A stretch of 28,951 nt of DNA from Promethearchaeota archaeon (GTDB taxonomy: Archaea; Asgardarchaeota; Lokiarchaeia; Sigynarchaeales; SOKP01). The position numbers and the translations under genes were made by a program. Every line of letters begins with the position of its first letter. Positions within the stretch are counted from its first letter, which is position 1. Under the pieces are notes generated by a model. The model did not search any database and had not been told where the DNA came from. It worked only from the letters and a program-made list of their open reading frames with translations. The DNA lies in NCBI GenBank assembly GCA_014730295.1, contig WJIN01000101.1, positions 1 through 28,951 on the forward strand, written 5' to 3'. This document shows, piece by piece, positions 17,403-25,497 of the stretch.

Positions 17403-17418
17403 GATTAAATAAATATGT
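17403..17418 (-). promoter_or_regulatory. Probable TATA box of tfe
   Basis: The minus strand reads ACATATTTATTTAATC, centred about 31 bp before the ATT at 17380. It predicts a transcript start near 17385, which favours initiation at 17380 over the TTG at 17359. Confidence 0.4.
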
Positions 17419-17482
17419 AGTGTTAAATGTAAATTTTTTGATTTTTATTAATTTTTGAAAATAGGCATTTAAAAAAGAGAAT

Positions 17483-18259
17483 TTAAACGACAAATGAATA
17501 TTGTTTCTCAATTATTTCTCCGTCTATATCTACAGTTCTAATTAATTTTCCCTTTCGCACCGCAAGAATTCTAAGTTTTCTAGAGTCTTTTACCCCTCTC
17601 GGTATTGCTATTTCATTGATTCGATAATTATTCGTAAGGGTAATTTTACTCCAATCTTCAGGAATCTCGTCTTTAAAATCAAAAACCACCTCATCCATAA
17701 TCATTTGATTGTTCTGGTCTGAAGAATTCATATATCCCTTACAAAATTGAACTCTCTTTCCAACATCGTCATCAATTGGCTTTTTCTTGGAAGGTTTTGG
17801 TAATCTACTTTTCGTGTCAACTCTAACCCATTTTTCTAATTGGAAATTCAGAAGCAAATAACAGCACTTACGAAATTCCTCTACTAAATCAAGTAATTTT
17901 TCTGTTTCGATGGACTGTTCAAAACTGGCTTTATAATTTTTAGTTTTCCCGGTTGATTCTTTTAATTCCCAATTTATGTCAAATTCATTTAATTTATCAG
18001 AAATATCTTGACCAGAGATTAACGTTCCATCAATCTCTAGCTCGTCTGTGCTTAGAGATCGTAAAACTAATTCTTGCACTAAATCTTCAAATTCTAGTGA
18101 ACCTTTGAGGGTAAATTTGGTCGAGGTCTGTCTAAGCTTAATCGCGGGACCAATAAATTCACCTCTGGAATATCGATAAAAATGACGATGGACATCCATA
18201 TGTTCTTTAGCTGGGTCTTCCAAGGTTGGATTCTCAGTAATTTTCTTTAAAAAATGCAT
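17483..18259 (-). CDS. Unknown protein upstream of tfe (258 aa)
   Basis: This 258-residue soluble protein has alternating beta-like and helical stretches. An N-terminal block HRHFYRYSRGEFIGPAIKLR precedes a strand pair and a helix (LEFEDLVQELVLRSL). A middle helix (EKLLDLVEEFRKCCYLLLNFQL) and a beta-rich C-terminus (ITLTNNYRINEIAIP, LRILAVRKGKLIRTVDID) follow. There is no cysteine cluster, nucleotide-binding loop, membrane helix or signal peptide. It lies about 100 bp upstream of tfe on the same strand, so the two may be cotranscribed. I do not recognise the family and assign no function. ATG 18259 is the only good start near the N-terminus, and a second Met is at residue 21. Confidence 0.7.
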   Translation of the reverse strand: MHFLKKITENPTLEDPAKEHMDVHRHFYRYSRGEFIGPAIKLRQTSTKFTLKGSLEFEDLVQELVLRSLSTDELEIDGTLISGQDISDKLNEFDINWELKESTGKTKNYKASFEQSIETEKLLDLVEEFRKCCYLLLNFQLEKWVRVDTKSRLPKPSKKKPIDDDVGKRVQFCKGYMNSSDQNNQMIMDEVVFDFKDEIPEDWSKITLTNNYRINEIAIPRGVKDSRKLRILAVRKGKLIRTVDIDGEIIEKQYSFVV

Positions 18260-18416
18260 CTTAAATCAATTTTAAATTCACGGATATTTTCCGTGTTATT
18301 GTTTAATATTTAATGTAACTCATAACCTATAAATTTTTATTAAAAAATTTAAAGAAAGTAAATTTTAATAAATTAAAGAATTAGAAGAAAGTAATTAATC
18401 GAATACGCTAAAAATT

Positions 18417-18623
18417 ATGAAGGAGACTGGCTTGGTTTCCATACCATTATGGGTGTTTGCGTGGATTCTACTAATTGTTGGGATACTTACTTTCCTTATT
18501 TTACTAATCTATGCCAAATATGGAAGAGAAATGTCAATCAAATTTTCGATAATTACCATTCTGATCACTTCCTCCTCTCTGGCTTTTGCGATTCATTTCT
18601 TTCTACTGAATTTAGGATTATAA
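18417..18623 (+). CDS. Small membrane protein, two predicted helices
   Basis: This 68-residue, highly hydrophobic protein has two predicted transmembrane segments (about 10-32 and 42-64) joined by a short loop with basic residues (YAKYGREMSIK). Hydrophobic register and the ATG make coding likely, but the protein is short and of unknown family. It is divergent from the unknown gene at 18259 and 135 bp upstream of a second membrane-protein gene on the same strand. Confidence 0.5.
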   Translation: MKETGLVSIPLWVFAWILLIVGILTFLILLIYAKYGREMSIKFSIITILITSSSLAFAIHFFLLNLGL

Positions 18624-18758
18624 ATCCAGAGTTTCATCTTTTTGGTGATCTCCTTATAGCCTCATTTTTAGACTTGAATGTGAACCTTTAAAAAATATGA
18701 AATCTATATTGTAATAATTAATATTTCAAAAAATCGCTACAACAAAAAGTGATGTTAA

Positions 18759-19199
18759 ATGTTATTACAAGGTACAAATCCAATAATCTTTCTTCTTGGT
18801 ATAATAATTGGTACTGTGATTTTAGGTCTTATCATTTATTTGGCTGTTCTTCTCATAGAGTCCAAAACCAAAGCATCTGATAAAGTTGTATTGATATTTT
18901 TACTGGCGTTGATAACAATCTTGATCTTGCCACCAGTTCTGGGAGCAGTTGGGCAAGTTCTCAGTGCTATTGGAGATGTATTTGTTGCAATTAGAGATGT
19001 CTTCGGTGGAGGCGGTGCAAATTATTTAGTACTATTAGTACCAATCGTTGGATTTTTGCTGTTATTAGTCCTTACAAAGTTCTTTATTGATATCAGATGG
19101 GAAACTTCAGTTTGGATTTCATTATTGACTCTCTTTTTACTATACATTCTATTAACTTTGATCCCCGAATTGGACTTTTTTGGACTATATGTAATTTAA
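18759..19199 (+). CDS. Membrane protein, four predicted helices
   Basis: This 146-residue protein has hydrophobic helices at about 9-32, 42-65, 88-108 and 117-140. A loop between helices 2 and 3 holds AIGDVFVAIRDVFGGGG, which may be amphipathic. There is no signal peptide or recognised domain, and the function is unknown. It follows the two-helix protein on the same strand and converges with rpoB. Together the pair occupies the place downstream of rpoB where many archaea carry rpoA1. Confidence 0.65.
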   Translation: MLLQGTNPIIFLLGIIIGTVILGLIIYLAVLLIESKTKASDKVVLIFLLALITILILPPVLGAVGQVLSAIGDVFVAIRDVFGGGGANYLVLLVPIVGFLLLLVLTKFFIDIRWETSVWISLLTLFLLYILLTLIPELDFFGLYVI

Positions 19200-19218
19200 A
19201 TAAAGAAATTTTCTTTTC

Positions 19219-19228
19219 TTTTTTTTAG
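19219..19228 (+). terminator. T-run terminator after the membrane-protein gene
   Basis: A run of eight T follows the TAA at 19197-19199 by about 20 bp (within TTTTCTTTTCTTTTTTTTAG), as expected for archaeal intrinsic termination before the convergent rpoB. Confidence 0.4.
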
Positions 19229-19268
19229 TATTAGGGTAAAACAAAATAGAAGTAAAAAATTATTTGGT

Positions 19269-22200
19269 TTATATTTTCTCTTTCAATTTCAGACGTGGCG
19301 CTAATCCGAGCGACATCATTTCTTGTAAAAGAAGTTTAAACGCATATGAACAGACTACTTTTGAGATTGTTGTTCCTTCTCCACACACGGGACAGTATCG
19401 TTTATCACGGTTTCTATCATATACCGCTAAAAGACCACATTTTTCGCATACTAAAATTACTGTTTTATCTGATTCATCCAGTAGTCGTTCTTTCAAGAGT
19501 AAGGCAGAACCGTGTCCAACAAGACAATCTCTCTCCATTTCTCCAAATCTTAACCCTCCTTCTCGAGCTCTCCCTTCAGTGGGCTGACGAGTTAGAATCT
19601 GTACCGGACCCCGTGCTCTGGCGTGTAATTTATCTGCGACGAGATGATAAAGTTTTTGATAATAGATTGGAGCACAATAAATTCCCGCTTCATATTTCTC
19701 TCCTGTGATTCCGTTATACATGATCTCTCGCCCATTGAACTCAAATCCCGCATCCACTAATTGTTCTTGCAACTTGGTAATATTTTTCCATTCAAAAGCA
19801 GTGGCATCTCCTAATTCACCTGTAGTACATGCGATCTTTCCACTAATCCCTTCAAATAATTGTCCTAAGGTCATTCTTGAAGGCATTGCGTGAGGATTTA
19901 CAATTATATCGGGTCTCACTCCTGAGGATGTGAAAGGCATATCATATTCATCTACAACTAATCCGAGAACCCCTTTCTGTCCGTGTCGAGAGGAAAATTT
20001 GTCTCCAAGCTCTGGAATCCTCAAATCTCTGACTTTTATTTTTACTAATTTATTTCCATCAACAGTTTCAGAAATCAACACAGTATCAACGATTCCTTGT
20101 TCATTATGGCGCATATTTTTCGAGGTTTCTCTTCTATTGGGCTGCATGAGTTCGAATTCTTCATAAGACTTGATAAATCGTGGAGGGGATGTTCTCCCAA
20201 TTAGGACATCTCCACCATTCACTTGAGTTTCAGGCTCAATTATACCATCCTCTTCAGAAAGTAATCTATATGACTCTGCTGATTTGAATCCTCTGACGCC
20301 CCGTTCGGGTATCTCAAATTTATCCACCTCTCCTCCCGGATATTTTCTCTCTTCGGCATCATAAGTTCTAAAGAAATGACTACGTGCCAACCCTCGTTCG
20401 ATAGAGGCCTTATTGATAATGATGGCATCTTCAATATTATATCCCTCAAAAGACATCATCGCAATAACAAAATTTTGTCCGGCAGGGCGCTGATTGAAGC
20501 CTATTATTTCCATTGGACTTGTTTTTACGAGCGGTTGCTGTGGATAATGAAGCGTGTGTCCACGGGTATCTAACCGGAGATGCATATTGGCAGCGAATAA
20601 TCCTAATGCCTGCTTTACCATTCCTGCTTCATAAGTGTTTCTCGGAGATTGATTATGTTCTGGGAAAGGGATAATAGATGCACAAATCCCGAGAATTGCC
20701 GCAGGTGAGATTTCTAAATGTGTATGCTCGGTCGTGATGTCCTCCTCGAACATCGCAATATAAGCGTTTTCTTCCTCCTCTGCGTCAAGATGCTCTATTA
20801 CACCTTTTTCTACTAAATCAGACCACATGATTTTTCTTTGTCTTATCTTTTCAATATCTTCTTTCGTCACTAAGAGCTCTTTATCTTTAATAACGAATAA
20901 AGGTCTTGTAGCTCGCCCGGCATCACAGTTGATTTGGATCTCTTTTGAATCTTGATAAAATCCAATGTTTACATGCTGGCCTATTTCACCCCTCCGTCGT
21001 TTTTCACGTAATTGACGGATAAAGGGATTATAATTTTGATGGATACCCACTAATTTTCCGTTGAGAAATACTTTGACCTTATCTCCTCGAATATTTCCCA
21101 CTTCATTGATGGGAACCACACCTAAATCTATTAAAATGTTTTCTATGATTCTCTCATCTGCACCTACAGAAATTATTGAAGCAAGACCGAGATTTTTCAC
21201 AAGACCGCAATTCGGACCTTCAGGTGTTTCTGCAGGACAGATTTTACCCCATTGGGTCGGGTGTAAGTCTCGTGCTTCAAAATGAGGCTGAGATCTACTT
21301 AAAGGGGAAATAACTCTTCTCAGATGGCTTAATGTCCCAACTTGATTCGTTCTATTTAATAATTGGCTGACTCCTGCCTTTCCCCCCACCCAATTTCCTG
21401 TTGCTAACGCATGTCGAATTCGTTCGGTAATAACATCTGCTCGAACTGCAGTTTTTATGTTCGGAGCTCTTCCCCTTACCGCAGTACGCTCCAATTGGTA
21501 TTTGATATCTTTCACCAGATTTAAAAACGCTACTCGAAATAATGATGTGAATAGATCTCCCGCAAGTTTCAAGCGCTTATTTGCGTAATGATCCTTATCA
21601 TCTGGTTCTCTCATTCCCAAGGCAAGTTCCATTACTTTCTGGGCCATCTGACCCAAATAGTATGCTTTTTTAATTCGATCTTCTTCATCGTTTCCGATAT
21701 GGGGTAATAAATAACGATCTAAGACTTGGAGTGCTCTTCTAATACGATAATCTTTTGTCTGTCCAATCGCCACTCTTTTTCCTATGTAATCTAATGCATT
21801 TTGTTGCGATTTTTCCGGATCTTTTAACACTTGAATTTCGGAGGCAACATCTATCACGGGAATCAATTCTTTTTGAATTTCCTCATCTTCTGAGATTGCC
21901 TCGAAGATTTGTCGATCAGAATGAAGCCCCAGAGCTCTCATCAAAATTGCTAAAGGAATCTTACCCGGAACGGATGGAAAAGAGACTCGTAAGTTTCCGT
22001 CTTTCTTTCGTTCGATCGAGACCGGCGCTCTGAATCCACTACGTGTAGAAAACACTTTTGCTTGATGAGTAGCGCTTGAGCTTCTACTTGCCTCTTCTGC
22101 AAGGATTCTGTTCGGTGCTAAATCCTCTTGAGTGACTAGAACCCGTTCTGTTCCATTTATAATGAAATAACCGCCGGGATCTAATGGATCCTCGCCTCGG

Positions 22201-22640
22201 TTGATGAGTTCTTGATCGGATAGGCTTTCAAGTGGACATCGGCAGCTTTTTAACATAATTGGGATTTTTCCAATATAGATATCTAGAGTCTCTTCCGGTT
22301 CCTCTCTCTGTGTCCTTTCATCAATCGTAATTGGGGTCATCTCTAATGTAATATCAGCAGCATAGCTTAATTCTCGAATTCGTGCCTCGATCGGTGTAAT
22401 CTCCATTGTCGCACCGTCTGCTTCCCTCACCTTCGGTTTACCAACTTTAATCTTTCCAAATCGAATTTTAAAACCGGGTATATCGGGAACTACTTCAGCT
22501 GATTCATCTACAATATCTTGCATCTCTTTCTCGATAAAATCATTGTAGGAATCAAGATGTTGGCGGACGAGACCTTTCTCATCGAACAAAGAGCCTAAAA
22601 CTTCCCACTTCTCTTCATTTGTCAAATTGTCAGTGCTCAT
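19269..22640 (-). CDS. rpoB: DNA-directed RNA polymerase subunit B, unsplit
   Basis: This is the second-largest catalytic subunit, about 1123 residues, in one chain (some euryarchaea split it into B'' and B'). Diagnostic stretches include GGYFIINGTERVLVTQED, CPAETPEGPNCGLVKNL, GYNIEDAIIINKASIERG, FSSRHGQKG and HARARGPVQILTRQP. The C-terminal zinc site has CEKC and CPVC. I chose ATG 22640 (MSTDN) rather than ATG 22658, because AAAGGTT lies 5 nt before 22640 and nothing similar precedes the other. rpoH is 47 bp upstream, the usual archaeal order. The expected rpoA1/rpoA2 genes do not follow; two membrane-protein genes on the opposite strand do. Confidence 0.97.
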   Translation of the reverse strand: MSTDNLTNEEKWEVLGSLFDEKGLVRQHLDSYNDFIEKEMQDIVDESAEVVPDIPGFKIRFGKIKVGKPKVREADGATMEITPIEARIRELSYAADITLEMTPITIDERTQREEPEETLDIYIGKIPIMLKSCRCPLESLSDQELINRGEDPLDPGGYFIINGTERVLVTQEDLAPNRILAEEASRSSSATHQAKVFSTRSGFRAPVSIERKKDGNLRVSFPSVPGKIPLAILMRALGLHSDRQIFEAISEDEEIQKELIPVIDVASEIQVLKDPEKSQQNALDYIGKRVAIGQTKDYRIRRALQVLDRYLLPHIGNDEEDRIKKAYYLGQMAQKVMELALGMREPDDKDHYANKRLKLAGDLFTSLFRVAFLNLVKDIKYQLERTAVRGRAPNIKTAVRADVITERIRHALATGNWVGGKAGVSQLLNRTNQVGTLSHLRRVISPLSRSQPHFEARDLHPTQWGKICPAETPEGPNCGLVKNLGLASIISVGADERIIENILIDLGVVPINEVGNIRGDKVKVFLNGKLVGIHQNYNPFIRQLREKRRRGEIGQHVNIGFYQDSKEIQINCDAGRATRPLFVIKDKELLVTKEDIEKIRQRKIMWSDLVEKGVIEHLDAEEEENAYIAMFEEDITTEHTHLEISPAAILGICASIIPFPEHNQSPRNTYEAGMVKQALGLFAANMHLRLDTRGHTLHYPQQPLVKTSPMEIIGFNQRPAGQNFVIAMMSFEGYNIEDAIIINKASIERGLARSHFFRTYDAEERKYPGGEVDKFEIPERGVRGFKSAESYRLLSEEDGIIEPETQVNGGDVLIGRTSPPRFIKSYEEFELMQPNRRETSKNMRHNEQGIVDTVLISETVDGNKLVKIKVRDLRIPELGDKFSSRHGQKGVLGLVVDEYDMPFTSSGVRPDIIVNPHAMPSRMTLGQLFEGISGKIACTTGELGDATAFEWKNITKLQEQLVDAGFEFNGREIMYNGITGEKYEAGIYCAPIYYQKLYHLVADKLHARARGPVQILTRQPTEGRAREGGLRFGEMERDCLVGHGSALLLKERLLDESDKTVILVCEKCGLLAVYDRNRDKRYCPVCGEGTTISKVVCSYAFKLLLQEMMSLGLAPRLKLKEKI

Positions 22641-22687
22641 AATATAACCTTTTTTCATTAAATAGCATTAAAATAAAAAAGAAATAA

Positions 22688-22945
22688 TTAACTTTTCTCT
22701 TTCTTAACATATCGATAATAATTAACTTGTTTAACTGATGTATCGCTTTCGCGGATAATTTTCACCACATCCCCCTCTTTCGCCCCAATCGCGATCGCAA
22801 CGGGATCCTTTTCAAACATCTGAGGGAGATCGGTATAGCGAATTTTATACTTTTCTAATAATTCCTCGGTTTCGGATTTCGTAAGAAGCACGTGCCGAGG
22901 AACAAGCGAATGTCGTAAGACATCAACTTTTTTTTTCTTAGTCAA
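22688..22945 (-). CDS. rpoH: DNA-directed RNA polymerase subunit H
   Basis: This 85-residue homologue of the C-terminal domain of eukaryotic Rpb5 is of normal archaeal size. It has VLRHSLVPRHVLLTKSE, then YKIRYTDLPQMFEKDPVA and GDVVKIIRESDTS, ending VNYYRYVKK. The start is TTG at 22945. The next in-frame codons upstream reach a TAA within three codons and no ATG or GTG is available. A GAGGA lies about 9 nt before the TTG and may serve as ribosome-binding site. It is cotranscribed in all likelihood with rpoB 47 bp downstream. Confidence 0.95.
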   Translation of the reverse strand: MTKKKKVDVLRHSLVPRHVLLTKSETEELLEKYKIRYTDLPQMFEKDPVAIAIGAKEGDVVKIIRESDTSVKQVNYYRYVKKEKS

Positions 22946-23126
22946 AAGGAATTATCCTCATATATTTTAAGTTATATTATATGGAGTGTATAATTTCTAA
23001 AAAATTTTATCCTTTTATTCATAATATCGGAATTTTTTTATTTCATAGTACTTCTTATGAGAAAATAGGAAATTCTGCGTTATCATTGAACTTTAGACGT
23101 TAAGTATGATGCCGTATAATATTATT

Positions 23127-23765
23127 TTACCTAAACCTATGAAAACAATGGAAAATCCAATACCCGCTCCGTTTTACCATTACCTCAATCGTTTCATTGG
23201 GAAATTCGTTCTGAAAATATTTTAGCATAAAAGGTGCGCCCATCTTTTTTCTGATAACAAATTCGAAGAACCCATTTTCATTTAGATACTTTGGAACTTC
23301 ATGGAGAACACTCAAAAACTCATCCCGTCCTTCTCGTAAAGGAGGATTCATATAAATCCCATCAAATCGGACAGATTGATCCTTTAAGGCATCAAAATAA
23401 TCTCCTGCTCGTACATGCAAGCGATCTTGAGAATTTGGGAGATTAATTTTTATGTTTTCTTTGACACACCAAATAGCGCGTCTGTTTTTATCTATGAAAT
23501 AAACCTCACTTTCTCTGGAATTATATCCCAACACCATTCCAATAGGTCCATATCCACATCCCAGATCGAGTAAGACACTCGCCTCGGACGGTATGCTCAT
23601 ATGCTCTATAAAGACGTGCGTGCCTAAATCAATTTTTCTGTAAGAAAAAACGCCTGTCGTTGTTTTGAAAATGTATAAATGCCGTCGCAGACTCTCGGAG
23701 ATGGTATGTACCTTTAAATTTACATCGGGATATCGAGTAGAATAATGCTCTTTTTTAGGTCCCAT
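23127..23765 (-). CDS. MJ0882-like class I methyltransferase
   Basis: This S-adenosylmethionine-dependent methyltransferase of about 212 residues belongs to the RsmC-related 'small' class. It has HYSTRYPDVNLKVHTI and TTGVFSYRKIDLGTHVFIE before motif I (DLGCGYGPIG), an acidic residue after strand 2 (FIDKN), and the catalytic NPPLREG, typical of base N-methylation. Closest in my memory is MJ0882 of Methanocaldococcus, so an rRNA or tRNA guanine is the likely target. An upstream TTG at 23810 would overlap cbf5 by 22 bp. I prefer ATG 23765, which leaves 23 bp and starts where the family similarity starts. Tight spacing after cbf5 suggests a shared RNA-modification operon. Confidence 0.9.
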   Translation of the reverse strand: MGPKKEHYSTRYPDVNLKVHTISESLRRHLYIFKTTTGVFSYRKIDLGTHVFIEHMSIPSEASVLLDLGCGYGPIGMVLGYNSRESEVYFIDKNRRAIWCVKENIKINLPNSQDRLHVRAGDYFDALKDQSVRFDGIYMNPPLREGRDEFLSVLHEVPKYLNENGFFEFVIRKKMGAPFMLKYFQNEFPNETIEVMVKRSGYWIFHCFHRFR

Positions 23766-23788
23766 ATATATATCAATAGTGTTTTTGA

Positions 23789-24796
23789 TTATTCGGTTAT
23801 TTCCTTCCAATGTGGATAGATCCCACGTTCCATAAAAACCTTATCACTCTTTACCATTATTCCGTTTTTAGCCTTATAAATCGCCATAGCATCTTTTTCG
23901 GCGATTCCAAATCCAATTAACTCATTTTTTAACGTCATCAACGCCACTTTCATCCCCGTCTGTATTCGCGCATCGATAGAACAAATTCCTGCTGCAGCTA
24001 AATTTGCACCATGGCATATTGCGTCTACTGCAGTGTCTCGAACATGAACCTTTGGGATATGTTTTACCATCTTCTCCATAGGATGAATTATATACCTTAA
24101 ATAAGATTCGTCATTTTCTTTTTGATAAATTGTAAATGAATCCTTAAGATTTTGAAGGGTTACGAGGCTCTTATCCTCTCTAAAAGGACCTACACGCGTT
24201 CGTCGCAACTCTAGCATATGTGCACCAGAGCATAATGCCTCTCCAATATCATAGCATAATTTGCGGATATATGTTCCCGCTTCACATCCCACACGAAATA
24301 AAACATTATTTTCTCTCATTTCTAAAAACTGGTTATAATAGATTTCTCGAATACGCAATCTCCTACTCACGGAGGATTTTAAAGGAGGTCTTTGATAAAT
24401 TTTCCCTTCAAAAACCTGTAATATCTTTTCAATTTTTTTCTGAGATTCTGGAGTATGTAGATGCATTACACAGACATATTCTTTTCCTGCATTTAACAAG
24501 GCAGATAAGACCCTCGTAGCTCTCCCGAGTGCAACGGGCAAAACACCGGTCACTTTCGGATCTAAAGTACCTCCATGCCCAACATTTTCTATCCCTAATA
24601 TTGTTTTAATCCACGATACAACCTCATGACTCGTGGGACCACTTACTTTATCAAGATTTATGACCCCATATTCCATGAGTTCATTTATTGTTCTCTTTTC
24701 GGGGTTCTTCCCATATTTAGGGTCCGTGGTGTCTTCCGATTTAACTAACAATTGTTCGGGCTCGTCCGATGGAAGTTTTAAGTCTGTCTCTACCAT
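23789..24796 (-). CDS. cbf5: Cbf5 pseudouridine synthase (H/ACA RNP)
   Basis: This is the catalytic subunit of archaeal box H/ACA particles (335 aa); it isomerises uridine in rRNA and can act on tRNA U55. The TruB-type catalytic motif HGGTLDPKVTGVLP has Asp79. The KVSGPTSHEVVSWIK region and GTYIRKLCYDIGEAL are typical. The PUA domain (about 250-325) includes IPKVHVRDTAVDAICHGANLAAAGI. An N-terminal extension (1-35) rich in acidic residues precedes the conserved INLDKVSGPTS. The gene heads a probable two-gene unit with the methyltransferase. A perfect inverted repeat lies just upstream. Confidence 0.96.
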   Translation of the reverse strand: MVETDLKLPSDEPEQLLVKSEDTTDPKYGKNPEKRTINELMEYGVINLDKVSGPTSHEVVSWIKTILGIENVGHGGTLDPKVTGVLPVALGRATRVLSALLNAGKEYVCVMHLHTPESQKKIEKILQVFEGKIYQRPPLKSSVSRRLRIREIYYNQFLEMRENNVLFRVGCEAGTYIRKLCYDIGEALCSGAHMLELRRTRVGPFREDKSLVTLQNLKDSFTIYQKENDESYLRYIIHPMEKMVKHIPKVHVRDTAVDAICHGANLAAAGICSIDARIQTGMKVALMTLKNELIGFGIAEKDAMAIYKAKNGIMVKSDKVFMERGIYPHWKEITE

Positions 24797-24819
24797 GTTC
24801 TTATTGGGATGTAAAAACT

Positions 24820-24841
24820 ATACTATAATTCAATAGTATAC
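24820..24841. repeat. Perfect 8-bp inverted repeat upstream of cbf5
   Basis: TATACTAT and ATAGTATA are separated by AATTCA, starting 24 bp before the cbf5 ATG at 24796. The position overlaps where a TATA box would be for a short leader, so it may be promoter DNA that is palindromic by composition, or an operator. It is too AT-rich to weigh heavily. Confidence 0.4.
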
Positions 24842-24953
24842 AATGATAAATTATATTTTTTGTTTAGATCCTATAAATGATTTTTTCTTATATTGGTAAG
24901 ATAAAAAACCAGGCAAATTGCCCTATCACCTTCAGCTCAATATAATTATTATT

Positions 24954-25166
24954 ATGGATATCAGAAATGTGATGCCCTCCGACGCGGTAGCTATAAGTAA
25001 AATCCAAATAAATAACTGGGAACACGTTTATAAAGCAATATTCCCTGAAAATCTCCTACAAAATCTAACATATGGAAGCAAAATCACTAATAATAAGAGA
25101 TAGCTTGAAAATTTGGAAGATACTACGAGGGTTGTTGTTGCTGTAAAAAACTTGGTTCATCCCTAA
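24954..25166 (+). pseudogene. Decayed GNAT acetyltransferase fragment
   Basis: From ATG 24954 the frame reads MDIRNVMPSDAVAISKIQ, then NNWEHVYKAIFPENLLQNL, a typical start of a GNAT N-acetyltransferase. A TAG at 25101-25103 stands where a tryptophan would be expected. The same frame continues with LENLEDTTRVVVAVKN, matching the next strand of the fold, before a TAA at 25164. The rest, including the acetyl-CoA-binding motif, is missing. This looks like a point-mutated (TGG to TAG) and truncated relic. It fills part of the 438-bp gap between cbf5 and tRNA-Lys. Confidence 0.65.
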
Positions 25167-25234
25167 AAAAATAACGATATGAATTACCAATTTTGATTAA
25201 AAAGAGATGTTTCATAAACTCATACGGTTAATAA

Positions 25235-25311
25235 TGGCGGGCTATGTGGGATTCGAACCCACGGCCTTCAGGTTAAAAGCCTGCTGCGCTACCTGCCTGC
25301 GCTAATAGCCC
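25235..25311 (-). tRNA. tRNA-Lys (anticodon TTT)
   Basis: A cloverleaf is seen on the minus strand: acceptor GGGCTAT/ATAGCCC, D-stem GCGC/GCGC, anticodon loop CTTTTAA (TTT, Lys) and T-arm GTGGG TTCGAAT CCCAC. The discriminator is G, followed directly by an encoded CCA. Position 27-43 would be a G-A mismatch. No intron is seen. It is the only one of the three tRNA genes here with encoded CCA. Confidence 0.93.
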
Positions 25312-25497
25312 ATCCGGTCAAAAGGAAGTTCTTCTTAATTTCTCTACTCTTAAAATTATCAGAACTTAAGACTTAAAATCTATAATAATTAATAAATTTT
25401 TTTTAAACATATCATAAAATCCATAATCTTTAAATGTAATAAGTCTTAGTACGTAAAATGTTCCCAAATGCCCCGCAAAAATCGATCTCCTTCATGT

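Noticed and set aside
23766..23810. TTG start for the methyltransferase, overlapping cbf5
   Set aside because: The extra 15 residues lack family similarity, and ATG 23765 lies where the similarity begins.
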